DNA of 64,000 nucleotides from Nocardiopsis listeri NBRC 13360 (GCF_001570765.1 NZ_BCSH01000028.1:35948-99947); one strand, 5' to 3'; shown: positions 39,595 through 49,221, counted from the stretch's first letter. The notes: generated by a model not told the origin, from the letters alone. Program-made: numbers and translations.

Positions 39595-40359
39595 GTGTCG
39601 ATGCCCTTCTACGTCGCCCCCGAACAGCAGATGAAGGACAAGGCGGACTACGCGCGCAAAGGGATCGCGCGCGGCCGCAGTGCCGTCGTCCTGCAGTACG
39701 AAGGCGGCATCCTCTTGGTGGCGGACAACATGTCCCGCACCCTGCACAAGATCAGTGAGCTCTACGACCGCATCGGCTTCGCCGCGGTCGGGCGCTACCC
39801 CGAGTTCGAGAACCTACGCCTGATGGGCGTCCGTTTCGCCGACGTTCGCGGGTACCAGTTCGATCGTCGTGACGTCAGCGGACGCCAGCTCGCCAACATC
39901 TACGCCCAGACCCTGGGTACCGTCTTCAGTGAGAGCCTCAAGCCGTGGGAGGTCGAGATCGTCGTCGCGGAGGTCGGCGACACCGCGGACGACGACGAGA
40001 TCTACCGCATCACCTTCGACGGGTCGATCGTCGACGAACAGGGCTTCGTCGCGGTGGGCGGCTCCTCCGAGCACGTGTCCAACCAGATCAAGGACCGCTT
40101 CGACGCGAGGGCTCCGCTCAGCGCGGCGCTCAACGCCGCCACCCACGCACTGGCGCACGAGAACGGGGAGGAGCGTGAGCTGGAGGCCACCAACCTGGAG
40201 GTCGCCGTGCTGGACCGCTCCCGACAGCACCGCAAGTTCCGTCGCATCCACGGTGATCGTCTGACCGCCCTCATCGAGGAGGGCAAGCGAGGCGCCACCA
40301 CGACCACGGACGCCTCCGACGACACGAACACCGGTGGGAACGAGGCCGACCAGGACTGA
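39595..40359 (+). CDS. prcA: Proteasome subunit alpha
   Basis: A 254-residue structural subunit of the 20S proteasome outer rings. It begins SMPFYVAPEQQMKDKADYAR, with the alpha-subunit N-terminal gate and H0 helix, followed by GRSAVVLQYEGGILLVADN and ELYDRIGFAAVGRY. The Thr-rich tail (TTTTDASDDTNTGG) is disordered. The GTG start follows AAGGAAA. It is 88 bp downstream of prcB. Confidence 0.95.
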   Translation: MSMPFYVAPEQQMKDKADYARKGIARGRSAVVLQYEGGILLVADNMSRTLHKISELYDRIGFAAVGRYPEFENLRLMGVRFADVRGYQFDRRDVSGRQLANIYAQTLGTVFSESLKPWEVEIVVAEVGDTADDDEIYRITFDGSIVDEQGFVAVGGSSEHVSNQIKDRFDARAPLSAALNAATHALAHENGEERELEATNLEVAVLDRSRQHRKFRRIHGDRLTALIEEGKRGATTTTDASDDTNTGGNEADQD

Positions 40360-40371
40360 GACTAGTGACGA

Positions 40372-40400
40372 CGGTGCGGCGCCACCGGGGCGCCGCACCG
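40372..40400 (+). repeat. Hairpin in the prcA-pafA gap
   Basis: A 12-bp perfect stem pairs CGGTGCGGCGCC (40372-40383) with GGCGCCGCACCG (40389-40400), loop ACCGG. There is no U-tract, so it is probably a partial terminator or an mRNA-processing element. Confidence 0.55.
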
Positions 40401-40466
40401 GCCGGGCGGGTGTGGACGACGCGGCCCCGTCGTCGGCACCCCGGTGACGGAAGTTGGTGAGGCCGC

Positions 40467-41825
40467 GTGGAACGACGGATCTTCGGGCTGGAGAACGAGT
40501 ACGGGGTCACGTGCACCTTCCGGGGGCAGCGCCGCCTGTCACCGGACGAGGTCGCCCGCTACCTCTTCCGACGGGTGGTCTCCTGGGGGCGCAGCAGCAA
40601 CGTGTTCCTGCGCAACGGGGCCCGTCTGTACCTGGACGTGGGGAGCCACCCCGAATACGCCACCCCCGAGTGCGACAGCCTCCTGGACCTGGTGGCCCAC
40701 GACAAGGCCGGCGAACGGATCCTGGAGGGGCTGCAGATCGACGCCGAGCAGCGCCTGCACGAAGAGGGCATCGCCGGCGACATCTACCTGTTCAAGAACA
40801 ACACCGACTCGGCGGGCAACTCCTACGGCTGTCACGAGAACTACCTCGTGGGTCGGCACGGGGAGTTCGGGCGCCTGGCCGACGTGCTCATCCCCTTCCT
40901 GGTCACGCGGCAGATCATCTGCGGCGCCGGCAAGGTCCTACAGACGCCTCGGGGCGCCCTTTACTGCGTGAGCCAGCGCGCCGAGCACATCTGGGAGGGT
41001 GTCTCCTCGGCCACCACCCGCTCGCGGCCCATCATCAACACCCGCGATGAGCCCCACGCCGACGCCGAACGTTTCCGGCGCCTGCACGTCATCGTGGGCG
41101 ACTCCAACATGAGCGAGACCACCACCCTGCTCAAGCTGGGCGCCACCCACCTGGTGCTGCAGATGATCGAGGCCGGTGTGGTCATGCGCGACTACACCCT
41201 GGAGAACCCCATCCGGGCGATCCGCGAGGTCAGCCACGACATGACGGGGCGGCGCAAGGTGCGTTTGGCCAACGGGCGTGAGGCCAGTGCCCTGGAGATC
41301 CAGCGCGAGTACCTGGAGAAGGTACAGAGCTACGTGGACCGGCACGGCACCGACGCCGTGGGCAAGCGGGCCCTGGACCTGTGGCAGCGCACCCTGGAGG
41401 CGGTGGAGACACAGAACCTGGAAACGGTCTCGCGGGAGATCGACTGGGTCGCCAAGTACCTGCTGTTGGAGCGTTATCGGGACAAGCACGACCTGTCGCT
41501 GTCCTCGCCCCGCGTGGCGCAACTGGACCTCACCTACCACGACATCCACCGCGACCGCGGCCTGTTCTACCTGATGCAGAACCGCGGCCAGATGGATCGG
41601 GTGGTGAACGACCTGAAGATCTTCGAGGCCAAGTCGGTGCCGCCACAGACCACCCGGGCCAGGTTGAGGGGCGAGTTCATCCGCAGAGCCCAGGAACAAC
41701 GCCGTGACTTCACCGTGGACTGGGTGCACCTCAAACTCAACGATCAGGCGCAGCGGACCGTGCTGTGCAAGGACCCGTTCAAGTCGGTGGACGAGCGGGT
41801 GGAGAAGTTGATCGCCGGCATGTGA
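40467..41825 (+). CDS. pafA: Pup-protein ligase PafA
   Basis: A 452-residue ligase that joins the C-terminal Glu of Pup to lysines of target proteins with ATP. The start [14 protein letters not shown] carries the conserved catalytic Glu. [33 protein letters not shown] and [11 protein letters not shown] correspond to its paralogue Dop, and the Dop loop is absent. The C-terminal domain ([20 protein letters not shown]) fits the family. The GTG start at 40467 is preceded by a weak GGTGAGG. Confidence 0.96.
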   Translation: MERRIFGLENEYGVTCTFRGQRRLSPDEVARYLFRRVVSWGRSSNVFLRNGARLYLDVGSHPEYATPECDSLLDLVAHDKAGERILEGLQIDAEQRLHEEGIAGDIYLFKNNTDSAGNSYGCHENYLVGRHGEFGRLADVLIPFLVTRQIICGAGKVLQTPRGALYCVSQRAEHIWEGVSSATTRSRPIINTRDEPHADAERFRRLHVIVGDSNMSETTTLLKLGATHLVLQMIEAGVVMRDYTLENPIRAIREVSHDMTGRRKVRLANGREASALEIQREYLEKVQSYVDRHGTDAVGKRALDLWQRTLEAVETQNLETVSREIDWVAKYLLLERYRDKHDLSLSSPRVAQLDLTYHDIHRDRGLFYLMQNRGQMDRVVNDLKIFEAKSVPPQTTRARLRGEFIRRAQEQRRDFTVDWVHLKLNDQAQRTVLCKDPFKSVDERVEKLIAGM

Positions 41826-41997
41826 GCGGACGGACTTCGAACGGTCGATCCGGGCCCCCTCGGGCGGTGCGCAGTATGGCTGTGAGCCGAGCCACCCGGC
41901 GGGGCCCGTGACCTTCGGTGCCTTCCCAGGGGTGGCCGGACTTGTGCTTTTCGGTAGTGTGAGCCTGTCCTGAGCCGGAAATCAGAGGTTGTGACCC

Positions 41998-43095
41998 ATG
42001 CACCGACGTGCCGCCGCCCTCGCGGTGCCACTGACCGCCATCGCCTTGGTGGTCTCAAGCTGCGGATCGATCCCAGAGGATTGGAAGACTCCTGCCTTCC
42101 TGCGCATGAACGCGGAGGAACTGGACCCGCGGCTGCCCGACGTCACCGGCGAAGTCGGTGAGGAACCGCAGATCACCTTCCCCGACGAGGAGCCTCCGGA
42201 GGAGGAGATCTCCGGGATCGTCAGCAAGGGTTCGGGGGAGGACGTCCTGGTGGGCGCGGACGACCTGGTGGTCGCCAACGTGGCCCAGTACCAGTGGACG
42301 GCTCCGGGTGAGGGCGAGCCGATGGAGGGCCAGTCCAGCTACGAGTCCGGTGCCCCCGACCTCGTACGCATGAACGAGATGCCCGAGTACATCACCGAGA
42401 CCCTGGTGAGCCAGCCGCTCGGCAGTCGTGCGGTGTACGTGTTCCCGCCGTTGACCCCGGAGGAGATCGAGCAGGCCCAGGGCATGGGCCAAGAGGTTCC
42501 CGAGGGTGCCAGCGTGCTCGTCATCGACGTGATGGACCGCTACGCCCAAGGTGCCGTGGTGCCGGGTGAGCCGGCCACCGATGGTGGCGACGGTCTGCCC
42601 ACGGTCACCCAGGACGGCCACAGCCGCCCCGAGGTCGAGATCCCCGAGGGTGACGCCCCCGAGGACCTGGAGGTCGTCCCGCTCATCGAGGGTGAGGGCC
42701 CCGAGGTCGAGGAGGGGCAGCAGGTCATCGCCCAGTACACGGGCGTGCGCTGGGAGCCCGAGGAGGATGGCACCCACCAGGTCTTCGACTCCACCTGGGA
42801 CCGTGGTGGCGCGCCCTTCGACACCACCATCGGCGACGGCGCGGTGATCGAGGGCTGGGACGAGGGCATCGTGGGAGCCGACGTCGGTGACCGCCTGATG
42901 CTGGTCGTCCCCGGTTCGATGGCCTACGGCGAGACCGAGGAAGAGGCGATGGGAGGCCCCGTCGGCACCCTGGTCTTCGTGATCGACGTCCTGGGTGCCT
43001 ACGACAACCCACCGCAGCCCGAGCCGGAGGAGGGCGCCGAGGGTGAGGCGGCCGACCCCGAGGCCGAGGACGAGGAGGCCTCCGAGGAGGAGTAA
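41998..43095 (+). CDS. Lipoprotein with FKBP-type peptidyl-prolyl isomerase domain(s)
   Basis: A 365-residue exported lipoprotein. The lipobox VVSSC places the modified Cys near residue 22. Residues ~80-180 form a degenerate FKBP-like domain. Residues ~220-340 form a clearer FKBP domain (VIAQYTGVRWEPEEDGTHQV, then GWDEGIVGADVGDRLMLVVP and GTLVFVIDVL). The tail is extremely acidic. It should accelerate proline isomerisation in extracytoplasmic proteins. In streptomycetes FKBP genes also follow pafA. The ATG start is supported by the signal peptide. Confidence 0.88.
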   Translation: MHRRAAALAVPLTAIALVVSSCGSIPEDWKTPAFLRMNAEELDPRLPDVTGEVGEEPQITFPDEEPPEEEISGIVSKGSGEDVLVGADDLVVANVAQYQWTAPGEGEPMEGQSSYESGAPDLVRMNEMPEYITETLVSQPLGSRAVYVFPPLTPEEIEQAQGMGQEVPEGASVLVIDVMDRYAQGAVVPGEPATDGGDGLPTVTQDGHSRPEVEIPEGDAPEDLEVVPLIEGEGPEVEEGQQVIAQYTGVRWEPEEDGTHQVFDSTWDRGGAPFDTTIGDGAVIEGWDEGIVGADVGDRLMLVVPGSMAYGETEEEAMGGPVGTLVFVIDVLGAYDNPPQPEPEEGAEGEAADPEAEDEEASEEE

Positions 43096-43128
43096 CCGCT
43101 CCGACGTACCCGCGGTTCGTTTCCGCCG

Positions 43129-43158
43129 CGACGCCCCCGTCGTCCGACGGGGGCGTCG
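43129..43158 (+). terminator. Terminator after the FKBP gene
   Basis: CGACGCCCCCGTCG (43129-43142) pairs with CGACGGGGGCGTCG (43145-43158). It is a perfect 14-bp inverted repeat with a short loop. Confidence 0.7.
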
Positions 43159-43261
43159 TCGTGTCCGGGATCCTGACACGCGGGGCGGGCACATCTGCGG
43201 GGGAGCGGCGCGATCGCTGCGTAGAGTCGTCACTCTGAGTGTTTTCTGGCGAGGGGGAGCC

Positions 43262-44299
43262 ATGCCGGAGGGACGGCGGTTCTGCTATGTGTCCGGTCTG
43301 CGCCTGGGAGTGCCGGCCTTGGAGGAACTCTGCGCCCAGGGACGCCCACCGGATCTGGTGGTGTCCTACCCCGCCGAGTTGGCGCACCGCTGCGGTTACG
43401 TCGACTACGAGTCCGTGACCCGGCGTCTGGACCTGCCACACCTGCGCGTGGCCGACATCAACGGTGAGGAGGCGCGCGACGCCCTGGCCCTGCACCGCAT
43501 CGACCTGATGGTGGTGGCCGGGTGGTCACAGCTGATCCAAGAGGAGGTCCTGACCTCGCTTCCGCTGGGCGCCGTGGGCATGCACCCCTCCCCGTTGCCG
43601 GTGGGGCGCGGACGTGCGCCCATTCCCTGGACGATCCTGCGCGACATGCGGGCCAGCGCGGTGACCCTGTTCCACCTGGCCCGTGAGGTCGAGGCCGGTG
43701 ACATCGTGGATCGGATCCGTTTCGAGGTGGCCGCCGACGCCACCGCCACCGGCCTGTACGAGCGAGTGGGGCGTTTGCAGGCCGAACTGATCGTGCGCAA
43801 CCTGGACGCCCTGTTGGAGGGGCGCGCTCCCCGCAGTCCCCAGACCGGGCACGTGTCGGTGTGGCCACGACGTCGTCCCAGCGACGGACACCTGGACCTG
43901 GCCGCCGCCGGGCGTGACGTGGACCGGATGGTGCGGGCGCTTGCGGCCCCCTACCCGGGGGCGTTCGCGATGTTCGGCGGTGCGCTCATCACCTTCCATT
44001 CGGGGGAGTTGTCCACCGAGGTGGTGGGTGGCGATCCCGGGCAGATCGTCTCCGCCGGTCCCGGCAGGAAGTGGGGGGTGACGTGTGGGGACGGTGTCGT
44101 GTTCGTGCCCGAGTCGGTGAGCGTGGACGAGGGGGTCGAGGCCGACCCGGCCTCCCTGGCCATGTTCCGGCCCGGGAGGTACTTCGACGCTCCGTCCGAG
44201 CACATGCTCGCGGCCACTCGACGCACTCCCGTGCCCGGCAACGGCGACGCCGAACACCGGCGACCCGCCGCGTGGCTGCACGGGACCGTCGACCGGTGA
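43262..44299 (+). CDS. Formyltransferase family protein
   Basis: A 345-residue protein with a formyltransferase core. MHPSPLPVGRGRAPIPWTIL corresponds to the N10-formyltetrahydrofolate-binding loop, and VEAGDIVDRIRF contains the conserved Asp. The usual catalytic Asn two residues before His is Gly here (VGMHPS), so the N-H-D triad is incomplete, as in some sugar N-formyltransferases or divergent members. It is not the housekeeping Fmt. The ATG start follows GGGGGAGCC. It is convergent with the DUF3866 gene, 19 bp apart. The substrate is unknown. Confidence 0.75.
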   Translation: MPEGRRFCYVSGLRLGVPALEELCAQGRPPDLVVSYPAELAHRCGYVDYESVTRRLDLPHLRVADINGEEARDALALHRIDLMVVAGWSQLIQEEVLTSLPLGAVGMHPSPLPVGRGRAPIPWTILRDMRASAVTLFHLAREVEAGDIVDRIRFEVAADATATGLYERVGRLQAELIVRNLDALLEGRAPRSPQTGHVSVWPRRRPSDGHLDLAAAGRDVDRMVRALAAPYPGAFAMFGGALITFHSGELSTEVVGGDPGQIVSAGPGRKWGVTCGDGVVFVPESVSVDEGVEADPASLAMFRPGRYFDAPSEHMLAATRRTPVPGNGDAEHRRPAAWLHGTVDR

Positions 44300-44318
44300 A
44301 GGGTGGGTGCGCGGCCGT

Positions 44319-45410
44319 TCAGGGGACCAGGAGGGTGGCGGCGTACCGCCCGGCCGCCGCCGCGCTGAGGAAGGCGGCCCGGTCCTGTCCCAGGTCGCGT
44401 CCCATCGCCGACGGCTTCAGCGGCAAGGAGAGCAGTTCGCCCTCCAGGCCGGTCGTGGGGACCTCCACCAGTGTGTGCCGATCGCCGAGGGGCCAGGCCT
44501 GGTCGCGTACCCTCTCCCCGAACTCGCCGGGAAGGACGGGTACGACCACGTCGGCGGGGGCCAGGGCGACCTTGCCGTAGGCCGTCAGGCTGTGGTGGGA
44601 GACCCCTCGGTGACGGGGACGCGGGTCGGCCTCACCGACCCGCAGGGCGGCCACGGGCAGGCCGTCCAGGTTCGCCACGGCGTTGACGGCCTCGCCGCAG
44701 GCCACGCCCGAAAAGCCCCAGGGGGTTCCGGTGTCCAGGTCACCCGGGCCCTGGCAGACCACGGCCACGTCCGCCCCCAGGACGTGCCTGGCCGCCAGCA
44801 GGCCCGAGTGCACGGTGGCCGTCTCCAGGTCGCCACCGAACGCCTGGCCGATGGTCACACAGCCCGCCAGGAGGCCGTCCTCACGCAGTGTCCCCAGGTT
44901 CTGGGAGAACATCGCCGGTAGCGCGCCACCGTCCAGCATCACGTTGACGATCCGGGCGCGGGGACGTTCGGCGAGCACCCCCGCCACTACGGCCGGCAAC
45001 GACGAGTGCGGATCGGTGATCACCACCGGCATCCCGTCGATCCCCCGAGCGGTACGCAGTGTCTCGTGATGGGGTGATCCTTGTTCGTCGGCGCCCTGGA
45101 CGGTGGCCTGGAGCGGGGTGTGGCGGGCCTTGATGAGGTGGCCGGGGCCCTCCCGATCGGCGGGCAGGCGGTCGGGGACGGCCACCACCAGCGCGTACCC
45201 GCCGGTGCCCGGCCCAAGGTCCAGAGCGCCGGTGTTGAGCAGCACCTCATCGCCCACGTGTGGCTCGCCGACCAGATCGGTGTAGGCCAGGGCCCGGCAG
45301 GTGGACGGGGAAGCGGTGTCGGGGTCGGTGACCAGATCGACCGCGCACACGTGGACCCCGGTCCAGGAGGGCAGGAGCAAACGGACTTGGCCGCGACGCC
45401 ACCGGATCAT
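44319..45410 (-). CDS. DUF3866 family protein
   Basis: A 363-residue protein starting MIRWRRGQVRLL. It has the DUF3866 pattern: VGDEVLLNTGALDLGPGTGG, GPGDLDTGT and HHSLTAYGKVALAP. The function is unknown; members sit next to the proteasome/pafBC locus in many actinobacteria. The ATG at 45410 gives the family N-terminus; GTG 45419 is an alternative. It is divergent from pafBC with 96 bp between. Confidence 0.85.
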   Translation of the reverse strand: MIRWRRGQVRLLLPSWTGVHVCAVDLVTDPDTASPSTCRALAYTDLVGEPHVGDEVLLNTGALDLGPGTGGYALVVAVPDRLPADREGPGHLIKARHTPLQATVQGADEQGSPHHETLRTARGIDGMPVVITDPHSSLPAVVAGVLAERPRARIVNVMLDGGALPAMFSQNLGTLREDGLLAGCVTIGQAFGGDLETATVHSGLLAARHVLGADVAVVCQGPGDLDTGTPWGFSGVACGEAVNAVANLDGLPVAALRVGEADPRPRHRGVSHHSLTAYGKVALAPADVVVPVLPGEFGERVRDQAWPLGDRHTLVEVPTTGLEGELLSLPLKPSAMGRDLGQDRAAFLSAAAAGRYAATLLVP

Positions 45411-45506
45411 GGTGGGCACGGTACCGTCGGTGCTGAACCGAAGGTGGGAGGACGCGCCCTCGCGACCCCGCCCGGCGCATCATCCCAGGGTGAAGGAGTG
45501 GCGACG

Positions 45507-47552
45507 ATGTCGCGCAGGAAGACCGAACGGCAGCTCAACCTGGTCATCTGCCTGTTGTCCACCCGGCGCCACCTGACCGCCCAGGAGATCCGGGCGACCG
45601 TCCAGGGGTACGCGGAGGCCGAGACCGAGTCGGCGTTCAAGCGCATGTTCGAACGCGACAAGCGAGAACTGCGCGACAGCGGCATTCCGATCCAGGTGGG
45701 CACCGGTGACGCCTTCAGTGGCGAGGAGGGCTACCGGATCTCCCGGTCGGACTATGAACTGTCCGAGATCGAACTACGTCCGGACGAGGCACTGGTACTG
45801 GGTCTGGCGGCCCGAGCCTGGCGGCACGCCTCCCTGGGCGAGGCCGCCGCCAACGCCCTGTTCAAGCTCCGTTCGGCCGGGGTGCCGGTGGACGCGGAGG
45901 CCGCGCCCGGGCTGACCCCGACCATGCGCACCGACGAACCCGCCTTCGGGCCCGTCTGGCAGGCGATCCGTGACCGCCGGCCGGTGGCCTTCTCCTACCG
46001 CAAGCCCGGTCGGACCGAAGCCGTGCGTCGCGAGGTCGAGCCGTGGGGCGTGGTCAACCAGGGCGGTCACTGGTACGTGGTCGGTCACGACCGGCTGCGC
46101 GAGGCGCGCCGGGTCTTCCGGCTCGGGCGCATCCAGGGGCAGGTGACGGTGGTGCGTACCGGTCCCGACGTCGAGGTGCCCGAGGGCGTGGACCTGCGTT
46201 CGGTGGTCTCCTCGCAGCGGCCCGACCCCGACCACACCGCCACCGTGCGGGTGCTCGTCGACTCCGCGCACGCCCTGCGCCGCAGTGCCCTGCGCGTGGT
46301 CCCCGGTGAACGGGAGGGCGCCGGGCCGGTGTGGGACGTCCTCACCCTGCCCTACACCGACACCGACACGCTGGTCGGCCGGGTGGCCGCCCAGGGTGCC
46401 CGGGCCGAGATCGTCGAACCCGAACAGGCGCGCGAGGCGTTGGCCGCCCACATGTCCGGCGTGATCCTGCGGGCCGAGGCCGAGACCGAACCGGTGGGGG
46501 AGGCCGAGGAAGAGGACGCCCCGGCCCGCGGCCCGCGCTCGGCGGACCAACTGCGTCGGTTGCTGATGTTGGTGCCCTACGCGCTGGGTCGGGACGTGCG
46601 TGTGCCGGAGGTGGCCCGCCACTTCGGTCTCAGTGAGAAGCAGGTGGTCCAGGACCTGAGCCTGCTGTGGATGTGCGGTCTGCCCGGCTACACCCCCGGC
46701 GACCTCATCGACGTGGACCTGGAGGCGGCGAAGGAGACAGGGGAGATCATCATCGCCAACGCCGACACCCTGGCCCAGCCGCTGCGTCTGACCGCGGACG
46801 AGGCCGCCAGCCTGGTCGTGGGCCTGTCGTTGTTGGAGGAGTTGCCCGAGGCACAGGGCGTGGAGGACGGCGCGCTCAAGCGAGTGGGGGAGAAGCTGCG
46901 CGGGGCGGCCGGCAGCGCCGTTGGCGCCCTCGCCGATGCCGTCCAGGTGCGGGTGGAGATGGACGAACAGGTGGCACAGACCCACCGGCGCTGTTCCCAG
47001 GCCCTGGAGGCGGGCCAGCGCCTGCACCTGCGCTACCTGTCCGGATACCTGGACCAGGTCACCGAACGCGACGTGGACCCGATGGGCCTGGTGGTCCAGG
47101 ACGGCAAGCCGTTCCTGGAGGGCTACTGCCACCTGCGCGAGGACGTGCGCCTGTTCCGACTGGACCGGGTGCTGGAACTGACCGTGCTGCCCTACGCGGC
47201 CGAGGTGCCCGAGGGTGTGGGCCGCCGCGACCTGTCCAAGGGCGTGCTCCAGCGTTCCGAACGCGACGCCCTGGTCGTGTTGGACCTGGACCCGTCGGCG
47301 CGTTGGGTCACCGAGGACTACGCGTGCGAGTCGGTCACCGAACTGGCCGACGGCGGGGTACGCGCCACGTTGCGGACCCCGGCGCCGGCGTGGGTGGCAC
47401 GACTGGTGTTGTCGTTGGGATCACGGGGGCGCGTGGTGGCTCCCGAGGGTCTGGCGCGGGAAGTGCGCGCGGAGGCCGAACGAGCCTTGAATCTTTACGA
47501 GGCGGGGCAAACCTCCCCCGAGCTGGTCGAGATCGATTCGTCCTCGGAGTGA
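45507..47552 (+). CDS. pafBC: Fused PafB-PafC WYL-domain transcriptional regulator
   Basis: A 681-residue fusion. The first half (residues ~1-320) and second half (~340-680) each have an N-terminal winged helix (LVICLLSTRRHLTAQEIRAT; LLMLVPYALGRDVRVPEVAR) and a WYL domain (REVEPWGVVNQGGHWYVVGH; DPMGLVVQDGKPFLEGYCHL). In mycobacteria PafB and PafC are separate proteins that form a heterodimer activating DNA-damage genes, in response to ssDNA sensing. Here they are one polypeptide, as reported for some other actinobacteria. The ATG start follows AAGGAG. A short membrane protein, tatA and tatC follow. Confidence 0.92.
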   Translation: MSRRKTERQLNLVICLLSTRRHLTAQEIRATVQGYAEAETESAFKRMFERDKRELRDSGIPIQVGTGDAFSGEEGYRISRSDYELSEIELRPDEALVLGLAARAWRHASLGEAAANALFKLRSAGVPVDAEAAPGLTPTMRTDEPAFGPVWQAIRDRRPVAFSYRKPGRTEAVRREVEPWGVVNQGGHWYVVGHDRLREARRVFRLGRIQGQVTVVRTGPDVEVPEGVDLRSVVSSQRPDPDHTATVRVLVDSAHALRRSALRVVPGEREGAGPVWDVLTLPYTDTDTLVGRVAAQGARAEIVEPEQAREALAAHMSGVILRAEAETEPVGEAEEEDAPARGPRSADQLRRLLMLVPYALGRDVRVPEVARHFGLSEKQVVQDLSLLWMCGLPGYTPGDLIDVDLEAAKETGEIIIANADTLAQPLRLTADEAASLVVGLSLLEELPEAQGVEDGALKRVGEKLRGAAGSAVGALADAVQVRVEMDEQVAQTHRRCSQALEAGQRLHLRYLSGYLDQVTERDVDPMGLVVQDGKPFLEGYCHLREDVRLFRLDRVLELTVLPYAAEVPEGVGRRDLSKGVLQRSERDALVVLDLDPSARWVTEDYACESVTELADGGVRATLRTPAPAWVARLVLSLGSRGRVVAPEGLAREVRAEAERALNLYEAGQTSPELVEIDSSSE

Positions 47553-47612
47553 CGCCCACCTGTTGACAGGGGGTCGAGGTGTAGGTCTTCAGGAAAAGGA
47601 TATGGTGGATTC

Positions 47613-47798
47613 GTGATCGCCCTCGCTGTCCTTTTCGGCCTGGTTCTGGTCGGTGTACTCATCGTCGGATGCCTTCTGGTGAAGGTCCGACGCGAGGCCG
47701 TCGTGCTGTCCGAAAAGGTGACACGGGCGGCGGGCGGGTACCAGGCGAGCAGCGCTGACCTGCGTGAGCGTGTCCGACGTGAGGGGTCACGGCGATGA
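47613..47798 (+). CDS. Small membrane protein between pafBC and tatA
   Basis: A 61-residue protein. One membrane segment (about residues 3-22, ALAVLFGLVLVGVLIVGCLL) is followed by a basic cytoplasmic tail with a short helix (VRREAVVLSEKVTRAA). No family is recognised with confidence. Its position between pafBC and tatA, and the GTG start after AGGAAAAGGAT, support a real gene. Confidence 0.65.
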   Translation: MIALAVLFGLVLVGVLIVGCLLVKVRREAVVLSEKVTRAAGGYQASSADLRERVRREGSRR

Positions 47799-47864
47799 TG
47801 ACCGAAGGCTCGGACGCGCGTACCATCGAAGGCGCTTGGTCGCGCCCCACAGAGAGGTAGAACC

Positions 47865-48200
47865 ATGGGACCGTTCAACGGACCTACCATCGCCATCCTG
47901 GTGATCCTTGCCATCTTGCTGTTCGGAGCCAAGAAGCTCCCGGACCTGGCCCGCTCCCTGGGGCGTAGTGCTCGCATCCTCAAGGCCGAGAGCAAGGGCT
48001 TGGTCGATGAGGACAACAACGAGGGACAGGAACAGACCGACGGTCAGGACGGCCGGCAGGCACAGCAGGGCCAGGCTCAGACCTCTCGCACCGACGCCGC
48101 CCCGCAGCAGAACCAGCAGCAGGGCTACCCGCAGCTTCCTCCCGGCCAGCGCATCGTCAACGAGTCCGGTGAACCCAGCAACCAGACCTACAACCAGTAG
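47865..48200 (+). CDS. tatA: Sec-independent protein translocase TatA
   Basis: A 111-residue membrane protein. A single N-terminal membrane helix ([20 protein letters not shown]) leads to an amphipathic helix ([19 protein letters not shown]) and a long Gln-rich tail. TatA oligomerises to form the passage of the twin-arginine pathway. The [10 protein letters not shown] hinge is diagnostic. The ATG start follows AGAGAGG. A hairpin separates it from tatC. Confidence 0.93.
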   Translation: MGPFNGPTIAILVILAILLFGAKKLPDLARSLGRSARILKAESKGLVDEDNNEGQEQTDGQDGRQAQQGQAQTSRTDAAPQQNQQQGYPQLPPGQRIVNESGEPSNQTYNQ

Positions 48201-48253
48201 AGCTGCCGGTTCCACCTGTTCGGGGCCGCGTGCGGCCACGGCCCGAATCGGTC

Positions 48254-48280
48254 GGCGCGGTGCCTCAGGGGCACCGCGCC
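48254..48280 (+). repeat. Hairpin in the tatA-tatC gap
   Basis: GGCGCGGTGCC (48254-48264) pairs perfectly with GGCACCGCGCC (48270-48280), loop of five bases, no U-tract. It could reduce readthrough to tatC, matching the need for TatA in excess. Confidence 0.55.
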
Positions 48281-48342
48281 CCGCGTCTGTGTCAGGGGAG
48301 TCCGCGGTGCGCGGACCCGGATGAGAAGAGAGTGACCCCACG

Positions 48343-49221
48343 ATGAGGTCCCGAAGCAGAGCGGTCAACCCGGAGGCCCGGATGCCGCTCATGGACCACC
48401 TGCGCGAACTGCGCAACCGGTTGGCCAAGGTACTGCTCATCCTGTGTCTGGGCGCGGTGCTCGGCTTCGTCTTCTACGACCAGATCTGGGACTTCCTCAC
48501 CAAGCCGTACTGTTCCCTGCCCGCCTCACAGGTGGTCGAGGGCGGTGGTTGCTCCCTCATCGTCACCGGCCCCTTCGACGCCTTCTTCGTGGCCTTCAAG
48601 ATCTGGCTGTTCGTCGGCGCTCTGGCCACGGCCCCACTGTGGCTCTACCAGCTGTGGGCGTTCGTGGCCCCCGCCCTGCACGGCAGCGAGAAGAAGTACG
48701 CCTACATCTTCGCTCCGCTGGCCGGCCTGCTGTTCGTCGCCGGTGCCGCCCTGGCCTACATGATCACCGCGCTGGCCCTGCAGATGCTCTTCGGGTTCCT
48801 GCCCGAGGACGCCGACCCCTACTTGACCATCGGCGAGTACCTCAACTACATGCTCATCATGATGGGCATGTTCGGTCTCGGCTTCGTCATGCCGCTGCTG
48901 GTGGTGCTGCTCAACATCGTCGGCCTGCTGTCCCACGAGGCCATCGCCAAATGGCGTCGGGTCATCATCTTCTGCGCGTTCCTGGTCGCCGCGGTCGTCA
49001 CCCCGGCCGAGCCCATCTCCATGCTGGCGCTGGCCGTTCCGCTGGTGGTCCTGTTCGAGATCGCCGAATTGTTCTGCTTCTTCAACGACCGTCGTCGCAA
49101 GCGCCGGGATCCCACCTCGGAGCTGGCCGACGACGAGATCTCCGATCTCGACGATCAGCCCTCCGACCTGGAAGAGCTCGAGGACTCCGGCTCGGGCAAG
49201 GGTTCGGGCAAGGGCGACTGA
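48343..49221 (+). CDS. tatC: Sec-independent protein translocase TatC
   Basis: A 292-residue receptor for twin-arginine signal peptides. It has six membrane helices; MDHLRELRNRL near residue 17 is the conserved cytoplasmic N-terminal motif, and FFVAFKIWLF follows near residue 83. The acidic C-terminal tail (DLDDQPSDLEELEDSG) is longer than in enterobacteria but common in actinobacteria. The ATG start is preceded by GAGAAGAGAGTG. Confidence 0.95.
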   Translation: MRSRSRAVNPEARMPLMDHLRELRNRLAKVLLILCLGAVLGFVFYDQIWDFLTKPYCSLPASQVVEGGGCSLIVTGPFDAFFVAFKIWLFVGALATAPLWLYQLWAFVAPALHGSEKKYAYIFAPLAGLLFVAGAALAYMITALALQMLFGFLPEDADPYLTIGEYLNYMLIMMGMFGLGFVMPLLVVLLNIVGLLSHEAIAKWRRVIIFCAFLVAAVVTPAEPISMLALAVPLVVLFEIAELFCFFNDRRRKRRDPTSELADDEISDLDDQPSDLEELEDSGSGKGSGKGD

